Origin: a bacterium
Lineage (GTDB): Bacteria; ARS69
Reading direction: 5' to 3'
Length of the DNA stretch: 8,150 nt
Assembly (NCBI GenBank): GCA_025774865.1
Contig: JALGZO010000499.1
Coordinates: 1-8,150 of the forward strand
Shown here one piece after another: positions 1-5,958 of the stretch. The notes below the pieces were generated by a model that had not been told where the DNA came from, searched no databases, and saw only the letters and a program-made list of their open reading frames with translations. Position 1 is the stretch's first letter, and the number at the start of each line of letters is the position of its first letter. The position numbers and the translations under genes were made by a program.

Positions 1-294
1 GCAGAAGTTGCTGCCTCCGTTCGTGCAGGTCGGCGGGACGTTCGGCACGATCCCGATCCACGTGCCAATCTGCTGATCGCACTCCGTGAACGGGTCGACC
101 GTATCGGTGCTGTACCAGATGTCCCAGTTCTGCAGCGTGTGGCCAATATTGATGCACCACTCGATCGTCACTACGTCGCCGACCTTGAAAGACTCGCCGC
201 CGTCCGGGGACAAGATCTTGATGTGTCCCTGACTCTGGGCGGGAACGAGCAGCGCGACTGCGACGAGAACGAAAACAAGAGAGTTTCTGGCCAT
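1..294 (-). CDS. Secreted protein with Ig-like (Kre9/Knh1-type) N-terminal domain, 3' truncated by window edge
   Basis: This gene starts at ATG 294 and reads leftward off the window, so only its first 98 codons are visible. Residues 1-22 look like a Sec signal peptide: Met-Ala-Arg-Asn, a hydrophobic core (LVFVLVAVALLV), then a small-residue cleavage region (PAQSQG). The mature part opens with HIKILSPDGGESFKVGD and then VVTIEW, the pattern of the Ser-Thr-rich/Kre9-Knh1-like Ig domain (usually xSPNGGExxxxGxxxxIxW). A Trp-rich stretch (NWDIWYST) and several Cys follow, at about residues 47, 75, 90 and 98, which could form disulfides outside the cytoplasm. An AGAGAGG Shine-Dalgarno lies 8 nt before the ATG. 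The gene is co-oriented with the aldolase gene but 172 nt downstream of it, so it probably has its own promoter. In related bacteria such domains occur on large cell-surface or exported proteins, but the rest of this protein is not visible. Its function is unknown. Confidence 0.8.
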   Translation of the reverse strand, partial: MARNSLVFVLVAVALLVPAQSQGHIKILSPDGGESFKVGDVVTIEWCINIGHTLQNWDIWYSTDTVDPFTECDQQIGTWIGIVPNVPPTCTNGGSNFC

Positions 295-315
295 GAATGC
301 AACCTCTCTGGGACC

Positions 316-344
316 GCAGTGACTTTCGGAACGGAAACCACTGC
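316..344 (-). promoter_or_regulatory. Imperfect hairpin in the leader of the secreted-protein gene
   Basis: The arms GCAGTG (316-321) and CACTGC (339-344) pair perfectly. Inside them TTTC (324-327) pairs with GAAA (334-337) around a 6-nt loop. In the minus-strand transcript one G-U pair and one bulged G lie between the two stems. The structure ends 6 nt before the AGAGAGG ribosome binding site of the gene starting at 294, so it could affect translation or mRNA stability. A second, weaker pair, TCGGCG/CGCCGA, lies at 351-356 and 371-376. No U-tract follows either, so they are not classical intrinsic terminators. Confidence 0.3.
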
Positions 345-466
345 TGGGGGTCGGCGTCCGATCGCCGCTTCGCCGAGACGGCTGGCCGCATGGTAGCGGA
401 TACACTCGTGCTCGCGCAAACACGACGCCAGAGCACGCCCTGGCCGTCGACTGTTTGCACATCCGG

Positions 467-1117
467 TCAGCCGACCGTTCGCGCCGTGCGCGCCGCATCC
501 ATCGCGGATCGCATGTCGCGCGCTGCCTCCTCCACCGCTTCGACCGAGAAGCCTTCGGGCAGGACTTCGCTTCCCACCCCGACCGCCACGGCACCCGCCG
601 CGACATAGTCTCCGATCGTCTCGCGCGTCGGCCCCGACGTGGGCACGAGCGGAATGTCGGGAAGTGGACCTCGCACTTTGCGCAAGAAGTCCGGCCCGCC
701 GAGCGGTCCCGCCGGGAACACCTTGACGAGCCTCGCCCCCTGACGGTGCGCGGCGAGGATCTCGGTGGCGCTGCCCGCACCCGGCACCGCGAGGAGATCC
801 AGCCGGTGCGCCTCGTCGACGACGTCGGGATGGAACACCGGCGACATCGCGAAGCGGCCCCCCGCGTCCGCCACGGCGCGCGCATCGTCGACCGTGAGGA
901 CGGTGCCCGCTCCGACTACGAGGCCGTCGTCGTCCGCAAGCTCGTGAATCAGGCCGAGCGCTCCCGGCGTCGTCAGCGTGATCTCGAGGAGCGTCAGTCC
1001 CCCGCGCGCCGCAGCCCGGCACGCATCCGCCGCCCCGGACGAGTCCCCGAGCCTCACCGCCAGAAACACGCCATCGTCGAGCGCCGCCGCGTGCGTGCGT
1101 TCGATCGAGTCACTCAT
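467..1117 (-). CDS. eda: 2-keto-3-deoxy-6-phosphogluconate (KDPG) / 4-hydroxy-2-oxoglutarate aldolase family protein
   Basis: A 216-aa cytoplasmic class I aldolase of the KDPG/KHG family (E. coli Eda has 213 aa). The family cleaves KDPG to pyruvate and glyceraldehyde 3-phosphate in the Entner-Doudoroff route, and some members also cleave 4-hydroxy-2-oxoglutarate. Landmarks are in order: GGLTLLEITLTTPGAL (39-54) with the catalytic Glu45, GAGTVL (69-74), SPVFHPD (92-98), VPGAGSATE (111-119), VKVFPAGPLGG (131-141) with the Schiff-base Lys132, PTSG (159-162), and AVGVGSE (178-184) at the phosphate-binding end. The position of E. coli Arg49 is Thr, as I recall for the Thermotoga enzyme. I chose ATG 1117 because GGAGGAG precedes it and conserved sequence begins after it; an open extension to 1219 is Arg-rich and shadow-like. 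No edd or other Entner-Doudoroff gene is in the window, so the physiological substrate is uncertain (KDPG, KDPGal or KHG). Confidence 0.9.
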   Translation of the reverse strand: MSDSIERTHAAALDDGVFLAVRLGDSSGAADACRAAARGGLTLLEITLTTPGALGLIHELADDDGLVVGAGTVLTVDDARAVADAGGRFAMSPVFHPDVVDEAHRLDLLAVPGAGSATEILAAHRQGARLVKVFPAGPLGGPDFLRKVRGPLPDIPLVPTSGPTRETIGDYVAAGAVAVGVGSEVLPEGFSVEAVEEAARDMRSAMDAARTARTVG

Positions 1118-1121
1118 CTCA

Positions 1122-1128
1122 CTCCTCC
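1122..1128 (-). promoter_or_regulatory. Shine-Dalgarno site fixing the aldolase start
   Basis: The minus strand reads GGAGGAG, 4 nt before ATG 1117 (6 nt if measured from the core GGAGG). It is the strongest ribosome binding site in the window. It supports the 1117 start over upstream in-frame starts, which would add a low-complexity Arg-rich leader. Confidence 0.75.
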
Positions 1129-1133
1129 GGCCG

Positions 1134-1149
1134 CGCCGCGGCCGCGGCG
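1134..1149. repeat. 16-bp perfect GC palindrome between the thioredoxin-like and aldolase genes
   Basis: CGCCGCGGCCGCGGCG is identical to its own reverse complement. In the transcript it could fold into a 6-bp all-GC stem with a GGCC tetraloop, 11 nt downstream of the thioredoxin-like gene's stop (1161) and just upstream of the aldolase ribosome binding site. There is no U-tract, so it is more likely an mRNA-processing or stability element, or a protein-binding palindrome, than an intrinsic terminator. In DNA this GC-rich it could also be chance. Confidence 0.45.
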
Positions 1150-1160
1150 TTCCGCGACGT

Positions 1161-1607
1161 TCAGCCGGGCACGAAGGCCGGCAGATCGGCGTCGTGGATC
1201 GGATCGATCGCCGGCGCACCGCCGAGCGCCGCCGCCCGACGACCGACGTCGCGCAGCTCGTCGCGCGCGAGTCCGGGGGACGTCAAGAGAATCTCACTGG
1301 ACCGATCCACGAGAAAGAACGTCGGCACCGTGACGAGCCCGTAGTTCGCGGACACCGGCCAAGGCGCGCCCTCGAGGGCGATGGGAAACTCGAGCCCGAG
1401 CACGTCGGCGAACGCCCTCGCTACCGTCTCGTCGTCTTGCGCCACAAGGTTGCGCACGAACGGCAACGCGGTCCCACACGTGGGACACGTGGACTTGAAG
1501 AACGCGAGAAGGGTCAGCGGATCCGACCCCGGGAGCATCACCTCTCCCCCCCCGAGGCGCGGCAGGGTCGCCGCGGGAGCCTCCGTGCCGGGAGCGAGCT
1601 CGGTCAC
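1161..1607 (-). CDS. Thioredoxin-like / TlpA-AhpC-TSA family redox protein, short form
   Basis: A 148-aa thioredoxin-fold protein. LTLLAFFKSTCPTCGTALPF (31-50) has the beta strand, the CPTC active site (Cys41, Cys44) and the start of the following helix. FPIALEG (74-80) and NYGLVTVPTFFLVD (88-101), with cis-Pro95, are the usual C-terminal half. The likely role is thiol-disulfide exchange or peroxide reduction. The start is GTG 1607, overlapping the radical SAM gene's TGA (1604-1606) as GTGA. No clear Shine-Dalgarno is present, so translation is probably coupled. Extension to 1874 would be Arg/Pro-rich and lie wholly inside the radical SAM gene. Unlike most TlpA proteins it has no signal peptide, so it should act in the cytoplasm. 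Relatives have some 12-16 more residues between the helix after the CxxC and the QDD segment; here VRNLVAQDDE joins them directly, so a core beta strand seems to be missing. Confidence 0.8.
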   Translation of the reverse strand: MTELAPGTEAPAATLPRLGGGEVMLPGSDPLTLLAFFKSTCPTCGTALPFVRNLVAQDDETVARAFADVLGLEFPIALEGAPWPVSANYGLVTVPTFFLVDRSSEILLTSPGLARDELRDVGRRAAALGGAPAIDPIHDADLPAFVPG

Positions 1608-4309
1608 CGGGCGGCGGGCACGGGCGGCGCCGGTCGACTCCGGCGGCGGCGCGCGAACTCCCGCCGCTCGCGGCCCGCCCACGGATCGAAGCGACGCTGC
1701 CCCGCCCAGCCGAGGCCCACGGGGACGAGGCGCCCGTCGAACTGCACGAAGGACTCCAGCTTGTGAACCTTCGCGTCGAGAAGCTGTTCCTCGTCGAGGT
1801 CGAAGAGAGCGATCAGAAGCTCCTTCGGCCGGCCGAGGTTTCCGGCGCGGCGGCCGATCGTCGCCACGAGGCAAGTCTCGCCGCGGAACTCCTCTACCTC
1901 GAGCGACTTCACGAGCGCCCGCACGTCCACGTTCGTCACCTTGTGACCGCGCTTCTTCTTCACCCGCTTCTCGATCACGACCTCGTCACGGTCCAGGAAC
2001 TCCCGCACGGCGCTTCGTGTCTCCTCCCCGTCGATCCCGACCCGGCCGAGCCGCACGCGATACGACGCCGCTTCCACCCGTGACGTGAGCGACGGCGCGT
2101 TGAGCTCGACCGCGGTGGCGGCCGTGACACGCACGCCGGCCGAACACGCCTCGTTGACGCGCTGCACGAAAGCGGCGGCGTCGATGGGACCTTGCAGGCG
2201 GACGTCTCCGTACTCACCGTCGGACGACATGCCGACGGGCAAGGCGTCTCCCAACGCGAGCTTCATGTGCGGGCTGTACCCGCTCGAGAACGAGGTCGGA
2301 ATGCCGGCCCGACGCATCGTGCGCACCATCGCGTTCTGCAGCTCGAGATGCGAGAGGAGCCGCACCTCTTCGCCCTTCGCGAAGTGGAATCGCATTCGTC
2401 CCGTATCCGGCGCTTCCCACAGCGTCTTCGGCTTCGGCTTGGGGATCCAGGAGAGCGTCTCCTTCTCGCCCTTCTTGTACGTCTGGATCATCGTGTTGCA
2501 GAGCTTCTTGTCCTCTTCGATCACGCCACAGACGTGGCAGCCGTTCCGGCAATCGGACGTGAGCGCCTCCTCCAGCATCTTCGACTTCGCCTTGTGGAGG
2601 TCGTCCTTCAGGAACTGCTTCGTGATGAAGATGTCGATGTGATCCCACGGCAGCGGCTCGTCGACGGACCGCTCACGCAGGAGATGGGCCGGATCCTGCC
2701 CCCACTTCTCGACGGCACGTTCCCACTTGGAGAAATCGAAGTGCTCGTGCCAGCCGTCGAGGCGGCAGCCTTCCTTCCACGCGAGCTCGAAGAGCTCTCC
2801 GACCTTGCGGTCGCCGCGCGACACGATGCCTTCCAGCCAGCTGTTCTCCGCCTCGTGCGGGCGGAAGCGGATGCCGCGGACGTTCAGCATCTTGCGGAGG
2901 ATCGCCTGACGGTGCTTCGTCTCCTCCATGTCGATCTGCCGCTCCCACTGGAAGGGCGTGAACGGCTTCGGCACGAACGTCGAAACGCCGACGTTCACCT
3001 GCGCGCGCGGCTGAACCTTCCGACCATTCTCCAGCACGCGCCGAGCGAGGTGGCCGATCGCCTCGACGTCCTCGTCGGTCTCGGTCGGGTGCCCGATCAT
3101 GAAGTAGAGCTTCACCTTGTTCCAGCCGCGCGCGTAGACGGAACCGGTCGTCTGCAGGAGCTCCTCGTCCGGAATCCATTTGTCGATGAGGGCCCGGAGT
3201 CGAGGCGTGGCCGCCTCCGGGGCGAACGTGATGCCCGACTTCTTCGCGGTGGCGACCATGTCGGACAGGTCGACCGAGAACGAGTCCGTTCGCAGCGACG
3301 GCAAGGTGACTCCCACCCCCTTCGGCGTCAGTTGCTGCACCGAGTTCTCCACGAGGTGCTTCACCTTCGAGTAGTCGCAGGTGGAAAGACTCGAAAGGGA
3401 GATCTCGTCGTAGCCGGTGCGGGTCACCGTCTCTTCGATGAGCTGCTGCACCGTCTCGAGGCTGCGCTCCCGGACCGGCCGGTACGTCATTCCGGCCTGG
3501 CAGAACCGGCACCCCTGCGTGCAGCCGCGGAGCACCTCCAGCGAGACGCGGTCGTGCACCTGCTGCGTGTAGGGCACGATGTAGCTCGTCGGGAAGCGCG
3601 CCGCGTTCAGATCGCGAACGAGCGCCTTCTTGATCATCGGGCCGCTCGGATCCGGGAGGATCTGGCCGGACGCGTCCGTGACTGTCGGGTAGAGCAGCGG
3701 TACGTACACGCCGGACACTTCGGTGAGCGCCTCCAGGCGCTCGTGCCGCGGGCGCCCGCGCGTTTCCTTGACGACGTTCGCGATCCCCACGACCGCATCC
3801 TCACCGTCTCCGATGACGAACGCGTCGATGAAGCGTGCGTACGGCTCCGGATGGTACACGCACGGCCCGCCCGCGAAGACGATCGGGTGGCCATCGCCGC
3901 GATCTTCGGCCCGAGCGGGTACGCCCGCGAGATCCAACATCGTCAGCATGTTCGTGGCCGCGAGCTCGTACTGGATCGAGAAGCCGATCGCGTCGAACTC
4001 GCCGAGCGGCGTCTTGCTCTCCCACGAGAAGATGGGGAGGCCACGGGCGCGGAGCTGTGCCTCCAGGTCCACTCCCGGCGCGTACGAGCGCTCGGCGACG
4101 ACCCCCTCCATCCGGTTGAGGATGTCGTAGAGGATCAGGATCCCGAGGTTCGAGAGGCCCACGTCGTAGAGGTCGGGGAACGCGAGCGCGAAGCGGAGAT
4201 CGTCCGGACCGGGTTCCTTGCGGACGGCGTGGAGCTCGTTGCCGAGGTACCGGCTCGGCTTCTGGACACGCGGCAGAATCTCGTCGAGCAGGACGGTCTC
4301 GAAGCTCAA
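1604..4309 (-). CDS. Two-domain radical SAM protein (TIGR03960-like radical SAM + C-terminal DUF2344/TIGR03936-like domain)
   Basis: A 901-aa fusion of two modules that many bacteria encode together; the reaction is unknown. Residues 40-180 form a degenerate cobalamin-binding-like Rossmann region. FPDLYDVGLSNLG (44-56) has Tyr48 where the classical DxHxxG motif has His. LEVLRGCTQGCRFCQAG (257-273) supplies the CX3CX2C (Cys263, 267, 270) for the SAM-binding 4Fe-4S cluster. The barrel continues through YDEISLSSLSTCDY (300-313), APEAATPRLR (363-372) and VKLYFMIGHPTETDED (399-414). PWDHID (554-559) leads to a second Cys cluster, CRNGCHVCG (587-595) with Cys604 nearby. DUF2344 starts near 637: RMRFHFAKGEEVRLLSHLEL (638-657), then SSGYSPHMKLALGDALPVG (675-693). 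The tail from about 871 is basic and Pro-rich. The start is TTG, supported by GGAGA 6 nt upstream and a promoter at 4357-4385. The gene is coupled by overlap to the thioredoxin-like gene. The family call is very secure; substrate and cobalamin use are not established. Confidence 0.95.
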   Translation of the reverse strand: MSFETVLLDEILPRVQKPSRYLGNELHAVRKEPGPDDLRFALAFPDLYDVGLSNLGILILYDILNRMEGVVAERSYAPGVDLEAQLRARGLPIFSWESKTPLGEFDAIGFSIQYELAATNMLTMLDLAGVPARAEDRGDGHPIVFAGGPCVYHPEPYARFIDAFVIGDGEDAVVGIANVVKETRGRPRHERLEALTEVSGVYVPLLYPTVTDASGQILPDPSGPMIKKALVRDLNAARFPTSYIVPYTQQVHDRVSLEVLRGCTQGCRFCQAGMTYRPVRERSLETVQQLIEETVTRTGYDEISLSSLSTCDYSKVKHLVENSVQQLTPKGVGVTLPSLRTDSFSVDLSDMVATAKKSGITFAPEAATPRLRALIDKWIPDEELLQTTGSVYARGWNKVKLYFMIGHPTETDEDVEAIGHLARRVLENGRKVQPRAQVNVGVSTFVPKPFTPFQWERQIDMEETKHRQAILRKMLNVRGIRFRPHEAENSWLEGIVSRGDRKVGELFELAWKEGCRLDGWHEHFDFSKWERAVEKWGQDPAHLLRERSVDEPLPWDHIDIFITKQFLKDDLHKAKSKMLEEALTSDCRNGCHVCGVIEEDKKLCNTMIQTYKKGEKETLSWIPKPKPKTLWEAPDTGRMRFHFAKGEEVRLLSHLELQNAMVRTMRRAGIPTSFSSGYSPHMKLALGDALPVGMSSDGEYGDVRLQGPIDAAAFVQRVNEACSAGVRVTAATAVELNAPSLTSRVEAASYRVRLGRVGIDGEETRSAVREFLDRDEVVIEKRVKKKRGHKVTNVDVRALVKSLEVEEFRGETCLVATIGRRAGNLGRPKELLIALFDLDEEQLLDAKVHKLESFVQFDGRLVPVGLGWAGQRRFDPWAGRERREFARRRRSRPAPPVPAAR

Positions 4310-4315
4310 TTCGTT

Positions 4316-4320
4316 TCTCC
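4316..4320 (-). promoter_or_regulatory. Shine-Dalgarno site for the TTG start of the radical SAM gene
   Basis: The minus strand reads GGAGA, then AACGAA, then TTG at 4309. The spacing is right, and no ATG or GTG lies close upstream in frame, so this site supports the unusual TTG initiation codon. Confidence 0.6.
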
Positions 4321-4356
4321 ACGGATCGGGACGAACGCTCGGGCGGCAGCCGAACG

Positions 4357-4385
4357 ACGTTAGCGACTCGCCCGGTGGGGGTCAA
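4357..4385 (-). promoter_or_regulatory. Sigma70-type promoter for the radical SAM operon
   Basis: On the minus strand TTGACC (4385-4380, five of six matches to the -35 consensus) is followed by exactly 17 nt and then TAACGT (4362-4357), which keeps the key T-A-N-N-N-T positions of a -10 box. Transcription would start near 4350, giving a leader of about 40 nt before the TTG start at 4309. This is the best promoter-like match in the divergent region. Confidence 0.5.
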
Positions 4386-4392
4386 GGCGGTC

Positions 4393-4434
4393 GACCGGAT
4401 CCACAAAGCCGGACTCTCGGGTCACGATCCGGTC
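4393..4434. repeat. 9-bp perfect inverted repeat in the divergent promoter region (possible operator)
   Basis: GACCGGATC (4393-4401) and GATCCGGTC (4426-4434) are exact reverse complements separated by 24 nt. Their centres are 33 bp apart, about three helical turns. The left arm begins 7 bp upstream of the radical SAM -35 box (4385). The right arm abuts the possible -35 box of the glycosyltransferase gene (4435). CCACAA (4401-4406) and TTGTGG (4435-4440) also pair, overlapping or flanking the arms. This is the layout expected for a regulator controlling both directions. As RNA it could form a 9-bp stem with a long loop. Confidence 0.4.
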
Positions 4435-4463
4435 TTGTGGCACCGAAGGTCGCCCTCCATACT
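4435..4463 (+). promoter_or_regulatory. Possible promoter giving a near-leaderless glycosyltransferase mRNA
   Basis: TTGTGG (4435-4440), a 17-nt spacer and CATACT (4458-4463) resemble -35 and -10 boxes. Transcription would begin at about 4470, almost on the ATG at 4471. That fits the lack of a good Shine-Dalgarno there (only CGGCGG directly abutting the ATG). The match to consensus is modest. Confidence 0.3.
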
Positions 4464-4470
4464 CCGGCGG

Positions 4471-5958
4471 ATGAGTCTCGCCGCTCCCCCGCTCCCCCGC
4501 GGTCGCGCGATCTCCGTCTTCGCGATCCTGCTCGGCGCCTATCTCGGGACCAGCTCGTTTCGGGTCGAGACCATCGACACCGGAGTCCGACTCGAGGTCG
4601 CCCGGAGCCTCGCGCGCGAGGGATCTCCCGCGATTCCCGAGATGCAGATGCGCACTCCATTCGGCATCGTGGGCAGCTTCGCCGGAGGAGACGGCCGTCA
4701 CTACTCGATCTACGGACTCGGCCAATCGCTCCTGATGGTGCCGGCGGTCGTCCTCGGTGGCGAAAGGGACGCGGCGCTCGCGACCCTCGTCAATCCGCTC
4801 GCCACCGCGGCCACGGGGGCGCTCCTCGTGCTGATCGGCGCCGCGCTCGGCTTCTCGGCCACGGCCGCGATTCGCCTCGGACTCGCGTTCGGGCTGTGCA
4901 CACTCGCGTGGCCGCAGAGCAAGTTGACGTTCGAGGCACCACTCGAGATGCTCTGCCTCACGGGCGCGGTTCTCTTCCTGCTCCGGCCCGGGCGCGGGGC
5001 GGCCGCGGCGGCCGGCGGCTTCGTCGGCTTTGCGCTGCTCACACGACCATCCGCCGTCGTGATGGTACCCGGGCTCGCGATTCTCCTCCGGTGCGGCGAC
5101 GATTCTCGCGGGCGGGCCACCGCCGCGTGCGCCGGCGTCATCCCCGGCCTCGCCCTGGCTCTCTTCTACAATCACCTGCGCTGGGGATCTCCGTTCGCGA
5201 CGGGTTACCCGTTCACCGGCTTTCGCTATTTCGAGTTTTCGTGGGAGGGTTTCGTGGGGCTCCTGGGGAGTCCCGGCCGCGGCTTCTTCTGGTACAGCCC
5301 GATCCTCCTCCTGGCCCCGTTCGGATTCCGGAGGCTGTGGAAGCGGGAGCGCGCCGTTGCGGCCGCGGTCGCGGCGCTCTGCCTCTCGTACGTCGGCTTC
5401 CTCTCGTTCACGACGATCTGGCACGGTGACTGGACGTGGGGCCCCCGGCACCTCCTGCCGATCGTGCCGGTCACGGCCCTCGCGATGCTTCCCACGCTCG
5501 AGGGGCGGCTTCGCCGCACGGTCGCGGTCCCGCTGGTGGCGCTCTCCCTCGGGCTCCAGATCGTCGGCACGACGATCAACTACGAGGCCTACTTCCTGTG
5601 GCACAACGCGGAGCTTCGGAGAGCTGGACGCGTCGAGAGAGCGGGACGATACCACTTCGGCCTCGCGAGCTCGCAGATCTACGTGCAGACGCGCCAGGCG
5701 ATTCTCTTCTGGGGCGACCTCCGCCGGCGCGTCGCTTCCTATGACCCCGATCGCGACAAAAGCCCTTATCATCCGATCCTCGAGGGGGGTGCGCCGATCA
5801 CGGTGCGCGTACCCGACGTCTGGTGGATTTACTGGCCGATGATCGGCGTCTCGCCGCTCGCGAGCGGCAGCCTCGCGCTCGCTTGCCTGTTGCTGATCGG
5901 GGGCGGCACCCGGAGATTGCTCTTACCGGAGGGAGCATGGCGAAGTCGTACTGGTTGA
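4471..5958 (+). CDS. Polytopic membrane glycosyltransferase-like protein (GT-C fold, GT39/ArnT-like)
   Basis: A 495-aa inner-membrane protein with about 10-12 hydrophobic segments, at roughly 13-28, 84-98, 103-128, 132-148, 158-172, 177-206, 217-236, 276-290, 295-313, 326-342, 351-368 and 452-478. Family-like blocks are an acidic first external loop (RVETIDTGVRLEVARSL, 31-47, Asp37 a candidate catalytic acid), GDGRHYSIYGLGQSLL (73-88), the SPGRGFFWYSPILLL segment (267-281) and HGDWTWGPRHLLPIVP (318-333). These match lipid-phosphate-sugar-dependent GT-C enzymes that glycosylate cell-envelope lipids, polysaccharides or proteins; the acceptor cannot be inferred. A soluble C-terminal loop at about 380-450 precedes the last membrane segment. 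I chose ATG 4471 because the GTG at 4375 would overlap the opposing promoter and add a non-hydrophobic, Arg/His-containing leader. The gene overlaps the EVE gene by 22 nt and probably shares its mRNA. The membrane family is secure, the glycosyltransferase activity likely. Confidence 0.8.
   Translation: MSLAAPPLPRGRAISVFAILLGAYLGTSSFRVETIDTGVRLEVARSLAREGSPAIPEMQMRTPFGIVGSFAGGDGRHYSIYGLGQSLLMVPAVVLGGERDAALATLVNPLATAATGALLVLIGAALGFSATAAIRLGLAFGLCTLAWPQSKLTFEAPLEMLCLTGAVLFLLRPGRGAAAAAGGFVGFALLTRPSAVVMVPGLAILLRCGDDSRGRATAACAGVIPGLALALFYNHLRWGSPFATGYPFTGFRYFEFSWEGFVGLLGSPGRGFFWYSPILLLAPFGFRRLWKRERAVAAAVAALCLSYVGFLSFTTIWHGDWTWGPRHLLPIVPVTALAMLPTLEGRLRRTVAVPLVALSLGLQIVGTTINYEAYFLWHNAELRRAGRVERAGRYHFGLASSQIYVQTRQAILFWGDLRRRVASYDPDRDKSPYHPILEGGAPITVRVPDVWWIYWPMIGVSPLASGSLALACLLLIGGGTRRLLLPEGAWRSRTG

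Noticed and set aside
390-419. Promoter candidate TTGCGC-18-TACCAT on the minus strand for the secreted-protein gene.
   Set aside because: Only three of six -35 matches and four of six -10 matches with an 18-nt spacer; too weak to list in DNA of this composition.
467-1117. Thr at the position of E. coli Eda Arg49 as a sign of new specificity.
   Set aside because: From memory, other KDPG aldolases (such as the Thermotoga enzyme) also have Thr here, and Glu45 and Lys132 are intact, so it is probably ordinary family variation.
171-1333. Long frames on both strands (171-1022 minus, 455-1333 plus) around the aldolase gene.
   Set aside because: Both give Arg-rich products without motifs and overlap the secreted-protein and aldolase genes, whose catalytic residues and ribosome binding sites are clear.
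1608-1874. N-terminal extension of the thioredoxin-like gene.
   Set aside because: It would lie entirely inside the radical SAM gene and is Arg/Pro-rich; conserved sequence starts just after the GTG at 1607, which overlaps the preceding stop codon.
2192-4363. A 723-codon open frame on the plus strand.
   Set aside because: It lies antisense to the radical SAM gene almost throughout; its Arg/Glu/Val/His-rich low-complexity product has no recognisable motif. It is a by-product of G/C-rich third positions.
4360-5772. A 470-codon open frame on the minus strand.
   Set aside because: It is antisense to the glycosyltransferase gene, with an Arg/Glu-rich product and no domain, while the plus-strand frame has clear membrane segments and family blocks.
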